Assembly (NCBI RefSeq): GCF_932526225.1
Contig: NC_064036.1
Span: 17,322,953 to 17,382,952, forward strand
DNA: 60,000 nucleotides
Direction: 5' to 3'
Source: Nematostella vectensis
Lineage: Eukaryota; Cnidaria; Anthozoa; Actiniaria; Edwardsiidae
The position numbers and the translations under genes were made by a program. Below the pieces are notes generated by a model. The model made no database searches. It had not been told where the DNA came from and saw only the letters and a list, made by a program, of their open reading frames with translations. Numbering within the stretch: position 1 is the stretch's first letter; each line of letters opens with the position of its first letter. Positions 1 through 13,100 of this stretch are shown in pieces.

Positions 1-1092
1 CTTTTTTTGTCAACATGTTTATCTTATTTTTTCAAACATGTTTTTAGATTATTTTGTGATTTTGCGCCCTCCCCTTCCCCCCTCTGATTCCTGCTATGGC
101 TTTGTTTGTTATATGAGTATCAAAACATACCTCAGACGTGTCTTGACGTGTCGTGACTGTTGAAGATTATAGTATTAGTTACTGAAATCCTAGTTTTGTC
201 GATGTCTGTAGACAACTTTCACCCCAAACATTACCGTTGCATCGGCATTTTTCAAATGAAAGACAAAGAACAAGTAAATAAAGTCTCATCTTGTAGAAAA
301 ACTTAATTTCGCAAAGCTGTTTATATTTTTTTAGGCGCACTGTGACAGCTAAATGTCAAATCATTTGACTGAGATGAAACCTTATTGATGTTAGCCTTGA
401 TTGGCCCACTTTATACCGGGCAGTGGATTTTTTTTTTCTGTGATGAAAACTTTCTACAACCCGACACAACTAGAACATGAAGCGATTTCCCGTAAGTTAG
501 CTCTTGGCGGGCAATTAAGATTTTTAAAGAAAAACCCGAAAAGCTGTGTAGCCATTTTGGGAAACAAGGTAGGTTTAATAATAACGGCAATATTTTGGGG
601 GTCGTAGCTTTTGGGGTCACAGGTTTTAGGTCTTCGTTTTGTAGACACCCAACTTACACGTGTTTGAAGTGAAAACTCTTTTGACCGATTACTTCGTCGA
701 GATCAGAACTTCCTGTTCTCACAGATATGGCGAGGCGATTTCTTATGATACTCTTATGATTTTTTTTACAATACAATAAATATTTAAATAATTGAATGTC
801 ATTATCAATAAGAATTCGAAAGAATAAATCTGCCCTTACCCTCCTTTGTTGTTGATTCTTGCCTGTGTGAAGCTAGAAAGCGAGAACTTGGAGGTGATTG
901 ATCGCATGTTCAAACCTACCCGCGTCTCATTGGCTAATAAAATAATAACCATGGAATGGCTTCTTCGTCAACCGCCAAAAGGTTGAAATGAAAATCACGT
1001 GCATATAAACAGATAAATCAAAATGAACCATAACCATCGTTCATTTGAAAAAAAAAAGGCAAATGTTAAAATAATTTTTATACTAATTCTTG

Positions 1093-1215
1093 TATTCCGG
1101 ATTCCAGCTTAAGTCTTAGATTCCGGATCCTAGTGTGTGGATTCCGGATTCCAGTAGCATGGATTTCGGATTCCAAGTCTCATTTTTTCATGGATTCCGG
1201 ATTCCGGATTACCTG
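1093..1215. repeat. Degenerate GATTCCGG minisatellite
   Basis: The motif GGATTCCGGATTCC and variants recur at irregular spacing (about 1095, 1122, 1139, 1163, 1195). The short open frame across it is a by-product of the repeat. Confidence 0.6.
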
Positions 1216-2369
1216 TCATGGGGCGAAAAGTTTTTGACTCGAATACTTGCATCGTTTGCAATGCAACAATGCCGGGAAAACTCATCATATTCCGCTAACC
1301 AGGGAGCTGTACAGGACCCGAAATGATCTCAGGACCCGAAATGATCCCCAAGAGTCCCCGAAATCAACCCCACGGATTTGCGGTAATGGACAAAGGGAAC
1401 GCAGAAGAAAGCACTTCCAATTCAGGGTTGACAGCGAATCAATTTCTAAATAACGTGACTAAAAAAAACTTAAATTCCAATACAATACTTCTATTTATTA
1501 CGGCGGAAAACCCATAAACAGAGTCCAAAACAAATACACAACTTTTAATTGCTACTGAAAGGAGTACAACATAAACATAGCACAGCCTTTTTCAGAACAA
1601 CCAAACTTTTGACCTTCGAAACATTTGCAGTTCCAAAACATGACTCTGACACTATAAATCTCGTTTCCGGTAAACATCACCCCTAAAATTCTATATTCAT
1701 TTGACAACCAAACGTGTATTTCACCATGAAATCCATGTTCACACCAGCGAATATTTACCGACAGCCGGTTTGGCCGAGAAGATGGAATCACAAAAACACA
1801 CTAAGTAATGCACTCGAACAACCCTTTTACTACCATTGCAAAATATTAAGGATGTGGCTTTTGTTGAAAGCAATATGTGCGTTTTGAATTTCCTCATGTA
1901 GTCGTGTGTACACCCCTGCATGATTTCTCTCTATCTCTCTTTATGATAGGTCTTTCATTCACCGAACACAAACAAACATTTTCCTACGGGAAAGCAAAGG
2001 CATGTCTTATAAATGATCCAGTCAAAGCTGGAATTCTATGTTGCGAAAACCCTAAGCGCAGAAGATGGATTTCCAACAAAGATCCCACAAAGATCCATCA
2101 ACAACGCAGAAACATTTCGTGGGAAAGCCCTCAAGTCGCATGATATTCAGACCTCAATAATCGAAAATTATACTTTAGCCGGCACGTCGGCAGCACACAA
2201 AAACAAGTTTCTTGATCCACGGCTACAACTCGGACTGCCTGTTTTTGCTTTGATTTCAAATTAAAATTGAAGCCAATATATGAAAGTCCGACAACTAACG
2301 CTTCCTCAAAATGATCGCCCGCCATCTTGCAAACGATAAACCGGAAGAGAGATATATCGACAAAAACTG

Positions 2370-2412
2370 AAAGTCCCGGATTGTCCAAGAATCTAGAACA
2401 ATCCGGGACTTT
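2370..2412. repeat. Perfect 15-bp inverted repeat (hairpin)
   Basis: Left arm AAAGTCCCGGATTGT at 2370-2384 and right arm ACAATCCGGGACTTT at 2398-2412 are exact reverse complements around a 13-nt loop. No run of T or A follows it that would suggest a terminator. It could be the core of a small foldback element. Confidence 0.7.
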
Positions 2413-2959
2413 TGGTTGTCGTCTGCTACCAGAGCCTCCGGCGGGAAGCATGACCGAGGAGCTCTGGGAACGAGAATGGCTGATTTGTATTTTGATCTAT
2501 AGCTGATCAGCGGTCTTTTTAGCGGAGCCAGCCGCTCATTTCGCGGAGCTTCATAGCACGGGCTATAGGATAATCTGACTCCGAAATGAAGTCGAATGTC
2601 TTGTTAGTGTTGAATAATGCACGCATTTCTACGTTGACTGGATATATTCGCCTTGGTTTCGCTCCTCCAGCGAGATCTGTCCCTACGTGCTTTTGACCTT
2701 TCAAACGACACGCTATGTAACCGCCGCCGCCTGGTTAATGAGTAACACGACCCCCAGCGGCGCGTTTTTTTCCTTCTCCCCATTATAAAATAACAGGGTA
2801 GGCAAAAGCAGCGCTTTCCATTGTTTTCTCGTCTGCTCGTTTTCTTACTCCTTACTTGACAAGTCACTAGGGACAGTGATGATGGAAACGACCTTATCTA
2901 AACAAATCCAACCACCAACGTCCTCAGTTGGGACTGCTTTGGACTTGTCATACAAATTC

Positions 2960-4320
2960 TTGTCTAAAACCCCACATTAACCCCTGACTTCCCCGGGACC
3001 ATGAGGGAGGGGCTCAAATGACTAAGGCATTACTATGTCATTCAGCAGTACACATTCAATAAGATTTTTTTAGAACAAGATACTTATATTATATAAAACT
3101 AAAAACAAATTTTTGCTTTTTAAATAATAAATCTGTAAAAAAAGAACAGTTTTCTATCAACCTAAAGATAACGGGAAAGGGGAAATTTTAGGAAAGTACT
3201 GAATATAATTATCACATTATTGTTATATTTTCTTTTCAAACATTTAAAGAATAGTCATATTTCTTCCTTTTCCTTCTCCCTGTTGACTATTTTTATGCAA
3301 TTAATGCTCTTTGCTATTTCCCCTTTACACCAAAAATAAATTAATGATTTCATTTTTAAATTAAACTTAAAACTTAAACTTTATAACACTAGCAACAACC
3401 TTGTTCTTTTTCAATAATAGAATTCTGTTCACATAGCTTGGATAGCATAGACTCGGCCTCTTTGGAGGCCTGTGGTGGTGAAAGGGATAAGATAATATGG
3501 GTAAGGGGAAATGTCAAGAAATGCTCAATCAAATTATTTTCATAACTGTTATATTTTTTTCACCAAACCTTTCAAGTTGAGTCAATTTCCTTTATTTCTC
3601 CTCTCCCGTCGGCTATTTTTAGTCAATTGATATTCTTTGCTGTTTCATCTCTACCCCGAACATAAATCAATGAAAGGGTTTGGTTTGAAATTAGAAGTTA
3701 GCATTTTAGCACTGTCAGTGATGTCTTAGATGATTTTTTTTTTTAGAATTTGCTTCCAAAATCAATCTGTTTTTCTCCATTGCATTCATTTTGGAGTAGG
3801 CCACCAACAACAAGGTCACTATATGGTGAAGGGGGGTGCACCAATATGTAATGCATGAAAGGAGATATATTTGTGAATTTTAATTTCCAGGCATTTTTCT
3901 GAATATTCAGTCCAATGGAGGTGAGAATCGCCACTAAATCGATACATAAAAATTACAGTATGGCATCTAAACAGTCTAAATATGTCATGACATATTCTGC
4001 ACAAGGGCAAAGCTTGTCGGAGTATTGTTTTCATTAAAAAATATACTCATAATGGAACTTCTATGATGGGACATAAGAATTTACCATTAGACTCTTGACA
4101 ACTTTGACAGACATATTCACACCAGGAATTGTGTTTGTTAACTTTGATGTACTGCATAATTTAAATTATTGAATAAGGCCTGGATCCATTTGGTTGGTAC
4201 AATAAATAAATCTCAGTAAAGAGCAGGATCCTAGATCCCCTAATAATACCTTTGATCAGTCAACACAAAAGGTGGTCAATGCTGGCTCCGCTTTCAGGCA
4301 GTGCCTAAATCTATATATTA
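2960..4320 (+). repeat. Dispersed repeat element, copy A
   Basis: This stretch of about 1.36 kb reappears in reverse complement at 47770-50460. Shared landmarks include the segment from the GAATTCTGTTCACATAGC region (3420), the paired GGCCTC/GAGGCC stretch at about 3458, and the block at 4140-4310 with GGCCTGGATCCATTTGG. Inside copy A, 3160-3370 and 3480-3690 are diverged versions of each other, so the element has an internal tandem structure. No coding frame survives. Confidence 0.7.
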
Positions 4321-4492
4321 CCGCATGCGCTAGTTTCATATAGTGGATGTGATTTTACGTGTCCACACCACAGGTTTCCCAGTCGGCTGATTTGTATTTT
4401 GATGTCATGCTGATCAGCGGTCTTTTTCGAGAACCCATGTACTGAAACATGTTCGTCCTGTCCTCCGAGCATTCACTTTCTATTAGAATCTG

Positions 4493-4960
4493 ATTACCCA
4501 AATGCGGGATTGGTGTATTTTGGCATAAATTGGGTCGATGCGTTACATTTCTTCTTTTTTTTTAATTTTTCCACATTCTTAATCTTCCAATCTTAAGATA
4601 ATCTTGAAACTCATTTGATTTGTTATAACATTTCAGGTATTAATCGTTGTTAAGTATTAAGATTGAGTAACTTTTAAAGACTTTACGAACTACGTGTCTT
4701 TGAGTTACACCGCGCCTACGGATGGTGCCTCTGGCAATCTTATGACGCAACCGAACACCAGCAAAGAATAGATTTTTAATAGGCTATCAATAACTTACCC
4801 GATCAACCTTATCTAATAACTCACTTATGGACGTTTCTCGCACGTAAATGCATCTTTTGCCCGATCAACCTTATCTAATAACTCATTCCGGTACGTAAAT
4901 GCATCTTTTGCGTTTGGTTGTTTTTTACTTAAGTCGTTCATACTGATGCGTGGGCGAGGC
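4493..4960. repeat. Direct repeat, copy 1
   Basis: From AATGCGGGATTGGTGTATTT at about 4501 the sequence matches 8981-9440 with scattered substitutions, including the doubled CCCGATCAACCTTATCTAAT block. A following piece at about 4995-5105 (TGAGCGGCTCATTTTAACTCC region) is separated from it in the second copy and lies at about 10320-10440. The two copies flank the 880-bp tandem array. Confidence 0.7.
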
Positions 4961-5290
4961 GAAATTGCTTTTTATTGTTTTATTGATTTTTTAAAGATTT
5001 TATTTCATAGTTAAATGAGCGGCTCATTTTAACTCCGTATTTTTACTACAAACTAAGAGTCACAACGTAGCGTGATCACTGTGAACTTGGGGTACCTGTG
5101 GCAGGTCTCGTAATGAATCTTTGACGGGAACCAGTCATTGAACAAAATATAAATTGTTTCAAGATTCCCCCAGTCAAAAAAGTATTGAGCGCAAGCGTAT
5201 TTACAATATTCAATACTGTTATGAAAATAAAATTTAAGTTCTTTAAAGCCGATGACCCAATTATTGAAACCTTTTTCTAGGAGCCCTACA

Positions 5291-8200
5291 TAGTTGCTCT
5301 CGCTCACCAGTAAATTTACCGTATGTGCAATCAAGTGCGTTCATGTAGAAACCTGACCTAAAACGCGCACATTGTGCACGAAACGTTATCAACAAAATTT
5401 GAGCCATCAAATGAAAGCCTTGGATATTTTGCTGTCGGAGAGAAGTGTATATCTAATCGAAATGTATTATTTTAGTATGTCTAAAGGGGAGGGGTATGTA
5501 TTTTATATCGGATGTTTACAGATTAATGTGCCTTGCAGTGGTAAGGCATGTATGTGCGTTGAAAAGATGAATGTCAGATTGTTTTTCATCGAAACGAATT
5601 TGAAGCTTTTAACAAGGTCTTGGTTGTAGATGAAGCATTATGTATTTTAATAGGAAAAGGGCCAATAGCAAAGCTAATGTGGCAATGAGGAAATTATCGG
5701 TATGACCTAATTAAAACCTGTTTGTTCTTTGTGACACTATTGAGGCGCAAAATGCTTTTTTAAATAAATCTCAAACCATCAGCTATTTTGTTTGAATAGC
5801 TAAGGTTTTCTGTAATTTTAGTATTAATATGTTCTATAGGTTTTTCACTTATCTAAGTATTTGGCAAAATATTCATTTGTAGTGATCGTGAGGTGCCAAT
5901 AGAGTGGTTTTCAAAAACCCGTGGAATACTATTTAGTTTATTCAGCACTAATACACTGTAATGTCTTTGTTCTCTTTTGTTCTGGCTTGACTATTAAAAT
6001 TGAACAATTACATTTCGTTGCACGGGGATTTTTAAAACCACTTTTAATTATACCACTCGACTAGGCATCAATACAATAATAAAAAATAGTTTATTATCTG
6101 ATTACCCATACCTAATAGATACGAAATAGGAATGATAATTGAGTTTACACTGACTTACTTTACGTAGTTGCTCTCGCTCGCCAGTCAATTTACCGTATGT
6201 GCAATCAAGTGCGTTCATGTAGAAACCTGACCTAAAAACCCACACTCTGTGCACAAAAGGTTATAAACAAAATTTGAGCCTTCAAATGAAAGCCTTGGAT
6301 ATTTTGTTTTCGGAGAGAAGTGCATATCTAATGGAAATGTATTATGTTAGTCTGTTTAAAGGGGAGGGGTATGCATTTTAAATCGGATGTTTACAGATTA
6401 ATGTGCCTTTCAGTGGTAAGGCATGTATTAATTGTGCGTTGAAAATATGAATGTCAGATTGTTTTTCATCGAAACGAATTTTAAGTTTTTAACAAGGTCT
6501 TGGTTGTAGATTAGTCATTATGTATTGGAAAACGAAAGTGCCAATAGCAAAGCTAGCTAATGTGGCAATGAGGAAATTATCGGTATGACCTAATTAAAAC
6601 CTGTTTGTTCTTTGTGACACTATTGAGGCGCAAAATGCTTTTTTAAATAAATCTCAAACCATCAGCTATTTTGTTTGAATAGCTAAGGTTTTCTGTAATT
6701 TTAGTATTAATATGTTCTATAGGTTTTTCACTTATCTAAGTATTTGGCAAAATATTCATTTGTAGTGATCGTGAGGTGCCAATAGAGTGGTTTTCAAAAA
6801 CCCGTGAAATACTATTTAGTTTATTCAGCACTAATACACTGTAATGTCTTTGTTCTCTTTTGTTCTGGTTTGATTATTAAAATTGAACAATTACATTTCG
6901 TTGCACGGGGATTTTTAAAACCACTTTTAATTATACCACTCGACTAGGCATCAATACAATAATAAAAAATAGTTTATTATCTGATTACCCATACCTAATA
7001 GATACGAAATAGGAATGATAATTGAGTTTACACTGACTTACTTCACGTAGTTGCTCTCGCTCGCCAGTCAATTTACCGTATGTGCAATCAAGTGCGTTCA
7101 TGTAGAAACCTGACCTAAAACGCACACTCTGTGCACGAAAGGTTATAAACAAAATTTGAGCCTTCAAATGAAAGCCTTGGATATTTTGTTTTCGAAGAGA
7201 AGTGCATATCTAATGGAAATGTATTATGTTAGTCTGTTTAAAGGGGAGGGGTATGCATTTTAAATCGGATGTTTACAGATTAATGTGCCTTTCAGTGGTA
7301 AGGCATGTATTAATTGTGCGTTGAAAATATGAATGTCAGATTGTTTTTCATCGAAACGAATTTTAAGTTTTTAACAAGGTCTTGGTTGTAGATTAATCAT
7401 TATGTATTGGAAAACGAAAGTGCCAATAGCAAAGCTAATGTGGCAATGAGGAAATTATCGGTATGACCTAATTAAAACCTGTTTGTTCTTTGTGACACTA
7501 TTGAGGCGCAAAATGCTTTTTTAAATAAATCTCAAACCATCAGCTATTTTGTTTGAATAGCTAAGGTTTTCTGTAATTTTAGTATTAATATGTTCTATAG
7601 GTTTTTCACTTATCTAAGTATTTGGCAAAATATTCATTTGTAGTGATCGTGAGGTGCCAATAGAGTGGTTTTCAAAAACCCGTGAAATACTATTTAGTTT
7701 ATTCAGCACTAATACACTGTAATGTCTTTGTTCTCTTTTGTTCTGGCTTGACTATTAAAATTGAACAATTACATTTCGTTGCACGGGGATTTTTAAAACC
7801 ACTTTTAATTATACCACTCGACTAGGCATCAATACAATAATAAAAAATAGTTTATTATCTGATTACCCATACCTAATAGATACGAAATAGGAATGATAAT
7901 TGAGTTTACACTGACTTACTTTACGTAGTTGCTCTCGCTCGCCAGTCAATTTACCGTATGTGCAATCAAGTGCGTTCATGTAGAAACCTGACCTAAAACG
8001 CGCACATTGTGCACGAAACGTTATCAACAAAATTTGAGCCATCAAATGAAAGCCTTGGATATTTTGCTGTCGGAGAGAAGTGTATATCTAATCGAAATGT
8101 ATTATTTTAGTATGTCTAAAGGGGAGGGGTATGTATTTTATATCGGATGTTTACAGATTAATGTGCCTTGCAGTGGTAAGGCATGTATGTGCGTTGAAAA

Positions 8201-8340
8201 GATGAATGTCAGATTGTTTTTCATCGAAACGAATTTGAAGTTTTTAACAAGGTCTTGGTTGTAGATGAAGCATTATGTATTTTAATACGAAAGTGCCAAC
8301 AGCAAAGCTTATGAGGCATTTTTGAGGCGTAAAATGCTTT
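5291..8340 (+). repeat. Tandem array of an ~880-bp unit (~3.5 copies)
   Basis: The marker TAGTTGCTCTCGCTC recurs at 5291, 6165, 7048 and 7926, giving periods of 874, 883 and 878 bp. Copies are very similar, with small indels. Open frames of 60-85 codons recur at the same place in different copies but have no domain features and do not connect by splice sites, so I do not call genes. The fourth copy is interrupted by a MITE at 8341. Truncated copies of the same family lie at 13109 and 13371. Confidence 0.85.
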
Positions 8341-8653
8341 TAGCCCTGGCTAAACACTCAAACACGTTTGTCAAACATCATGTTTGGCGTGTTTGGCGTG
8401 TTTCTCGTACATTTTAGCCACCCACAAAACATGGCACTCAATTGGCTTACACAACATTTCCCGATGTTTGAACTAGTTCAAAACATTTTCATCAAACATT
8501 TATTTTTGTACGAAACACATGTTTGCCTTAGCCACTGATCACGCAAAACATTGTGCGCGCTTCGTGCTATCCAATCACAGCTCGAAATTCCCGTGGCGCC
8601 ACTTTAATTTCTCGCGAAATCATAACGGAAAAAGTATAGTAACCAGGGCTTTA
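8341..8653. mobile_element. MITE inserted in an 880-bp repeat unit
   Basis: The insert begins AGCCCTGGCTAA and ends with CCAGGGCT, giving 8-bp perfect terminal inverted repeats with weaker similarity beyond. The empty site is visible in the sister units: they read AAAATGC, six Ts, AAATAAATCTC, while here four Ts precede and two follow the insert. No transposase frame is present, so it is non-autonomous. The T run hides any target-site duplication, so the superfamily is not assignable. Confidence 0.7.
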
Positions 8654-9445
8654 AATAAATCTCAAACCATCAGCATTATTATGCTCCGTTAAGCGTAGAT
8701 AGCACGTTTTTGTTTGAAAAGCTAAAGTTTTATATATTTTTAGTATTTTATGTTCTATAGGATTTTACACTCATTCAAGTACTTGGCAAAATATTCATTT
8801 GCAATGATCGTGAGGTGCCAATGTTCCACTCGACCCCGATCCGAGACACTCAATCAACTAGGAATAATACAATAATCAAAAAATAATTTATTATCTGATT
8901 ATACCTAATAGATACGAAATAGGAATTGAATTTACACTGACTTACTTCACATTCAAAATGCTGATAACTTACTAGTTGAAAATGCGGGATTGGTGTATTT
9001 TGGCATAAATTGGGTCGATGCGTTAACATTTCCTTTTGTTTAAAATTTTTCCACATTCTAAATCTTTCAATCCTGAGATAATCTTGAAACTCATTTGATT
9101 TGTTATAACAGTTCAGGTATTAATCGTCGTTAAGTATTAAGATTGAGTAACTTTTAAAGACTTTACGAACTACGTGTCTTTGAGTTACACCGCGCCTACG
9201 GATGGTGCCTCTGGCAATCTTACGACGCAACCGAACACCAGCAAAGAATAGATTTTTAATAGGCTATAAATAACTTACCCGATCAACCTTATCTAATAAC
9301 TCACTTATGGACGTTTCTCGCACGTTTAATGCATCTTTTGCCCGATCAACCTTATCTAATAACTCATTCCGGTACGTAAATGCATCATTTGCGTTTGGTT
9401 GTTTTTTTACTTAAGCCGTTCATACTGATGCGTGGTCAAGGCGAA
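8654..9445. repeat. Rest of the interrupted unit and direct repeat copy 2
   Basis: 8654-8980 continues the 880-bp unit in a more diverged form. 8981-9440 is the second copy of the 4493-4960 direct repeat. No gene is seen. Confidence 0.6.
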
Positions 9446-10523
9446 ATTGCTTGCCGGATTGGGATATATTTTTATTTCGCTATTGCGCAATATATCTTGC
9501 ACTCTTTTTTCCAAAAAAATGGGTGTTACCCATGCAACGTATGGTAAAATACGTGGAGGGCAGCCTAACATGTAAATCATCTACTCATAAACGGATAAGT
9601 TTATGGCTTTGAGATCCTGATCGTGTATTTTTGGCGAACAATCACTCACGGTAAAAAAAAAATCCCAGGTGTTTTTTAAAACCAGAATTATCTAACAACT
9701 CATTAAACAATATTTCTTCTATGAAGATTTATAGGAGTTAATCATTGAGCTTTAGTTTAATGAAGCTGTAGCATGTTTGTTTAGTAAGGTGACTTGGCGT
9801 GTAGCAATATCGCTTGTTGGAAGCAAACAATTTGAATGCGACGATATGCTATGCAAGTATAGATACAAGCCCAATTAGTCGTGTTCGTGAACCATAAGAA
9901 TAAATTCAATACACCAAAAAGTGGTATTCGACTCCGCCTAAACATGTTGGTAAACCAGAATAAATACAATACACAAAAAACCGGTATTCCACTCTGTAGA
10001 GCCGAATACCAGTTGGTGTATGCTATGTAAGTATAGCATACACACTAATATACAATCACATCAAACCGGAATTTGTCGGAGCCTTGGAGTGAGATTGGTC
10101 TTGAACTTATCTAGAAGGATCACACTAAAATGTCGCGAAATAATTTTGCCACAATATTGAATTCCGAGCGATCTAGAAGCTGGCAAGCCAGCCAGAGTGT
10201 TCTACCTTTCTTCTTTTCTTGTATTGGGTGAGACTGAACAGCGCAGCTAGCTTAGTAGCTCGCAAACTACTCAAATAAATTGAAGACACACCAATCAACT
10301 ACGAGTTTTATTGATATTTAAAAGATTTTATTTCATAATTAAATGAGCGGCTCATTTTAACTCCATATTTTTACTACAAACTAAGAGTCACAACGTAGCG
10401 TGATCACTGTGAGCTTCGGATACCTGTGGCTAGGCAGACATAGCTACTGGGGATCAATTGAGCTTTAGGGCCACGGCAGTAATATTAAGATACCCGATGA
10501 GTATCAATTGAGCTTTAGGGCCA
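9446..10523. repeat. Fragments of dispersed repeats
   Basis: 9556-9850 (GGAGGGC to the GTGTAGCAATATCGCTTGTTG region) reappears at about 13935-14240. 10320-10440 matches 4995-5105. A 25-bp segment starting CAATTGAGCTTTAGGGCC occurs at about 10456 and again at 10505, just before the hairpin minisatellite. No gene is seen. Confidence 0.6.
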
Positions 10524-10875
10524 CGGTACCGATAAAACATCGGGTAAAAATACCCGATAAAACACCGGGTAAAAATACCCGATAAAACATCTGGTAAAAA
10601 ATACCCGATAAAACGGAAACATGGATCCTAAAACATCGGGTAAATACCCGATAAAACATCGGGTAAAAATACCCGATAAAACATCGGGTAAAAATACCCG
10701 ATAAAACATCTGGTAAAAATACCCGATAAAACATCGGGTAAAAATACCCGTACCCAATAAAACATGGATCCTAAAACATCGGGTAAATACCCGATAAAAC
10801 ATCGGGTAAAAATACCCGATAAAACATCGGGTAAAATACCCGATAAATTATCGGGTAAAAAATACCGGATAATAA
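10524..10875. repeat. 25-bp self-complementary minisatellite
   Basis: About 13 copies of a unit containing ACCCGATAAAACATCGGGT plus an A/T-rich spacer. Each unit is itself an inverted repeat (ACCCGAT against ATCGGGT), so each can fold into a hairpin, and neighbouring units can pair in many registers. Two spacers carry the insert ATGGATCCTAAAAC. Overlapping minus-strand frames reading repeats of RCFIGYF type are artefacts of the period. Confidence 0.85.
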
Positions 10876-12456
10876 ACACTGATATACGATACCCAAAAGC
10901 GGGAGCTAGTGGTGACATATTAACACATTAATATTATTAATTTACAGATTCTTCTTGGTTTCTTTTGATTGTACCTGAACGTGTGCGTGGGTCTATTTTT
11001 TGTGCGCGTTGAATTTGAAACTACTGTCTAGTCTATGCAGAATGTATTGCTTTGGGCTTCGAACTCTTCACCGACGATTTTGTGCATGTCCGCAACCCGG
11101 GGGATGAAATAACCAATTTACCAAGAAATCTGAACTTTAGATACATTTCAGTGTTCCTTTCAGTAGGCTGGAATAATAATTTCTTCAAAGGTTTCGAAAT
11201 GTTCATTTCGAATGTAAACTTTATAAAACTATCGAGAACACGTAAATCCATTAAATTTTATCTGGAAAGGCCTTTAAATATAACCTTTCTGAGACTATCC
11301 AGGACATGTTATTCCATTAAACGTTGTGTATAAGTATAGAAATGTCCATTAAACTTTATATTTAAGTCTAGAAATGTTCTTTTAATTGAACCTTTATGTC
11401 CGAATTTTGCATACATTTACGTATTGCAGACCCGTATGCAATAGTTTGATATCAATCATTTAAAAAATAAGCACACACACCAATATACAATAAATACACA
11501 CTTTATTTAACTTTAAATGTACAATCAAATTCACTGAGCTATCTCTATAATCCAATTATTTAGATCAATGAAACTCTAAGAATAAGAAAAGACTAGCCCG
11601 TGTTTGATGGAAATGCTTTTTTTCAAGAGGGATGCCTGCTTGTCCTACAGTAACCATTAGCACATACAAAACATTCCCAAATAACCTTTTAGCAATTACA
11701 AAAAAAGGTAGTCAATCATATGGCAAACTACTGTATCTTCTTCTTTTCTCCTTTACCAGCCCGTAGCATCCAGTGCATCATATTACTGCTGTGTCTGTAA
11801 AAAGTAAATAAAATAACTTGTATTAATAATAATTCGAACAGTGCACTAAATTCAAATATTTTTCCTGACAAATTTCAGTGGACATGTATCTTTGTGTATT
11901 TGCAACAAACAATGCTTCATTTCTCAGTTGCAGGCTTTTGTGCTTTTAATAAAAAAATAAAACATTGTAGGCAACTTTGAAAATTAAACCACTTACCGTA
12001 CCTAGGATTTCTTATGTTTTTATTCTAGTCATTCTTTAAAAAGCCCAATTAGAGTTTACGAATAACTGGGGAAGAATGGGTTAATGACCTTGAGATCAAA
12101 AACCATTGGGAAGTAAATATTTCCACACAAAACATTGCTGTATTTTTTGCACAACTTGGGGTACGAAAACTCGCTTCAAAATGCTATATTTTATAAAAAT
12201 TTCGACCAAAGTTGGATTCACTCTAAAATGAAGGTATGAATCTAGGCGGTAGGCCTCTTGGTGTTATAGTACTAAAACCGTCTTCATTACAAGCAATGTC
12301 AAACTACCGGAATTCAAGCTTATCATGCCAATCACCAATGTTTTATCAATGCTAAATCTTGGGATATCAAGGATACACAGTTTCTAACATAAACCATACA
12401 GGGGTTTCAATAACTTTTAGAGTAGCAGGCTGTGCTTGGGAAATAGGCAGCTCGAG
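10876..12456. other. Intergenic, one doubtful minus-strand exon
   Basis: No clear gene. The only possible coding trace is a minus-strand terminal exon at 11728-11794, listed separately. The rest is AT-rich with isolated short frames. Confidence 0.4.
11728..11794 (-). CDS. Possible terminal exon of an unidentified gene
   Basis: Read on the minus strand, an acceptor-like CTTTTTACAG is followed by an open frame ending in HWMLRAGKGEKKKIQ and a TAG stop. An AATAAA signal on the same strand lies about 220 bp downstream, near 11503. The peptide is basic and unlike its surroundings. I found no upstream exon with a fitting phase between 11.8 and 13.1 kb, so this may be chance or a fragment of a gene with distant exons. 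Confidence 0.2.
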
Positions 12457-12581
12457 CCAGGCGCATACACAGGGGGGTGCCCCCTTGGCAAAAAGTGGGT
12501 CATTTCTTAATAAGAAATCTTCAAATGCTATGATTTCTATGACTGCGCACCCCCCTCAGCCAATCCTGGGTACGCACCTGG
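12457..12581. mobile_element. Short foldback element (~125 bp)
   Basis: It starts CCAGGCGCATACACAGG, and the reverse complement of its end starts CCAGGTGCGTACCCAGG, matching at most positions. Both ends continue with a run of G leading to GGGGGGTGC. A related end, CCCCGGTGTACGCGCCTGG, is present in every intron unit of the D8C array (for example 18823-18841), so the same family probably seeded that intron. Confidence 0.5.
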
Positions 12582-13100
12582 GAGCCTTGAAGCATAGAAT
12601 AATGGCTTGAGGTCCCCAGATAGGGTATCTCACCAGTCAGTAATATCAGTAATAAAAATTGATAAAAAAATGGAAATGGTGCAATTCCTGCATAGGATTA
12701 AAGGTAAAAACAGAATAGTCATTATTGTGTTCCATATCTTTTTTTCCAATGAAAATGTTGATGCAATTTAGTTAAAAATAGAAACAGCTTGATTCACACA
12801 CTGCTACTTTGTACAGAGTAAAGATTACAACAACTCATGTGTGTCCATTAATGAAAAAAACCTAATAATTGTCCTTATTTCTTCGTTGAAAACACTATGT
12901 TTGATAAAACAACAGCTGACAGTTTGGGCTCAAAACTACCCATGATCCTCATCCATATACATCCAAGATGGTGGCAAACAACGATGCTACGAATTTTGAG
13001 CGATATAAAAAAGGAATATGCTCCCAAGTAACATTTAATTGGCTAATGGAAAACCAATAAAGAACGACAATAAAGGATGTTGACCATGGCATAATGACTT

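Larger units (their letters stand above)
1..2955. other. Intergenic, no supported gene
   Basis: No frame longer than about 100 codons and no convincing chain of exons. It holds a degenerate GATTCCGG minisatellite near 1093-1215, a strong hairpin at 370-412 of the third kilobase (2370-2412), and a 45-bp segment at 2477-2521 (GCTGATTTGTATTTTGAT followed by GCTGATCAGCGGTC) that recurs at 4386-4430. The short open frames on both strands have no recognisable domains and read like chance. Confidence 0.5.

Noticed and set aside
5372-8264. 85-codon frame repeated at 5372 and 8007
   Set aside because: It begins with GTG, lies in two of the 880-bp repeat copies and is broken in the other copies, so it is not a conserved gene.
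10504-10918. Three overlapping minus-strand frames rich in RCFIGYF repeats
   Set aside because: Artefact of the 25-bp hairpin minisatellite.
12900-12975. Minus-strand ATG opening MRIMGSFEPKLSAVVLS
   Set aside because: Only about 25 codons before a stop, with no good donor or partner exon; kept as chance.
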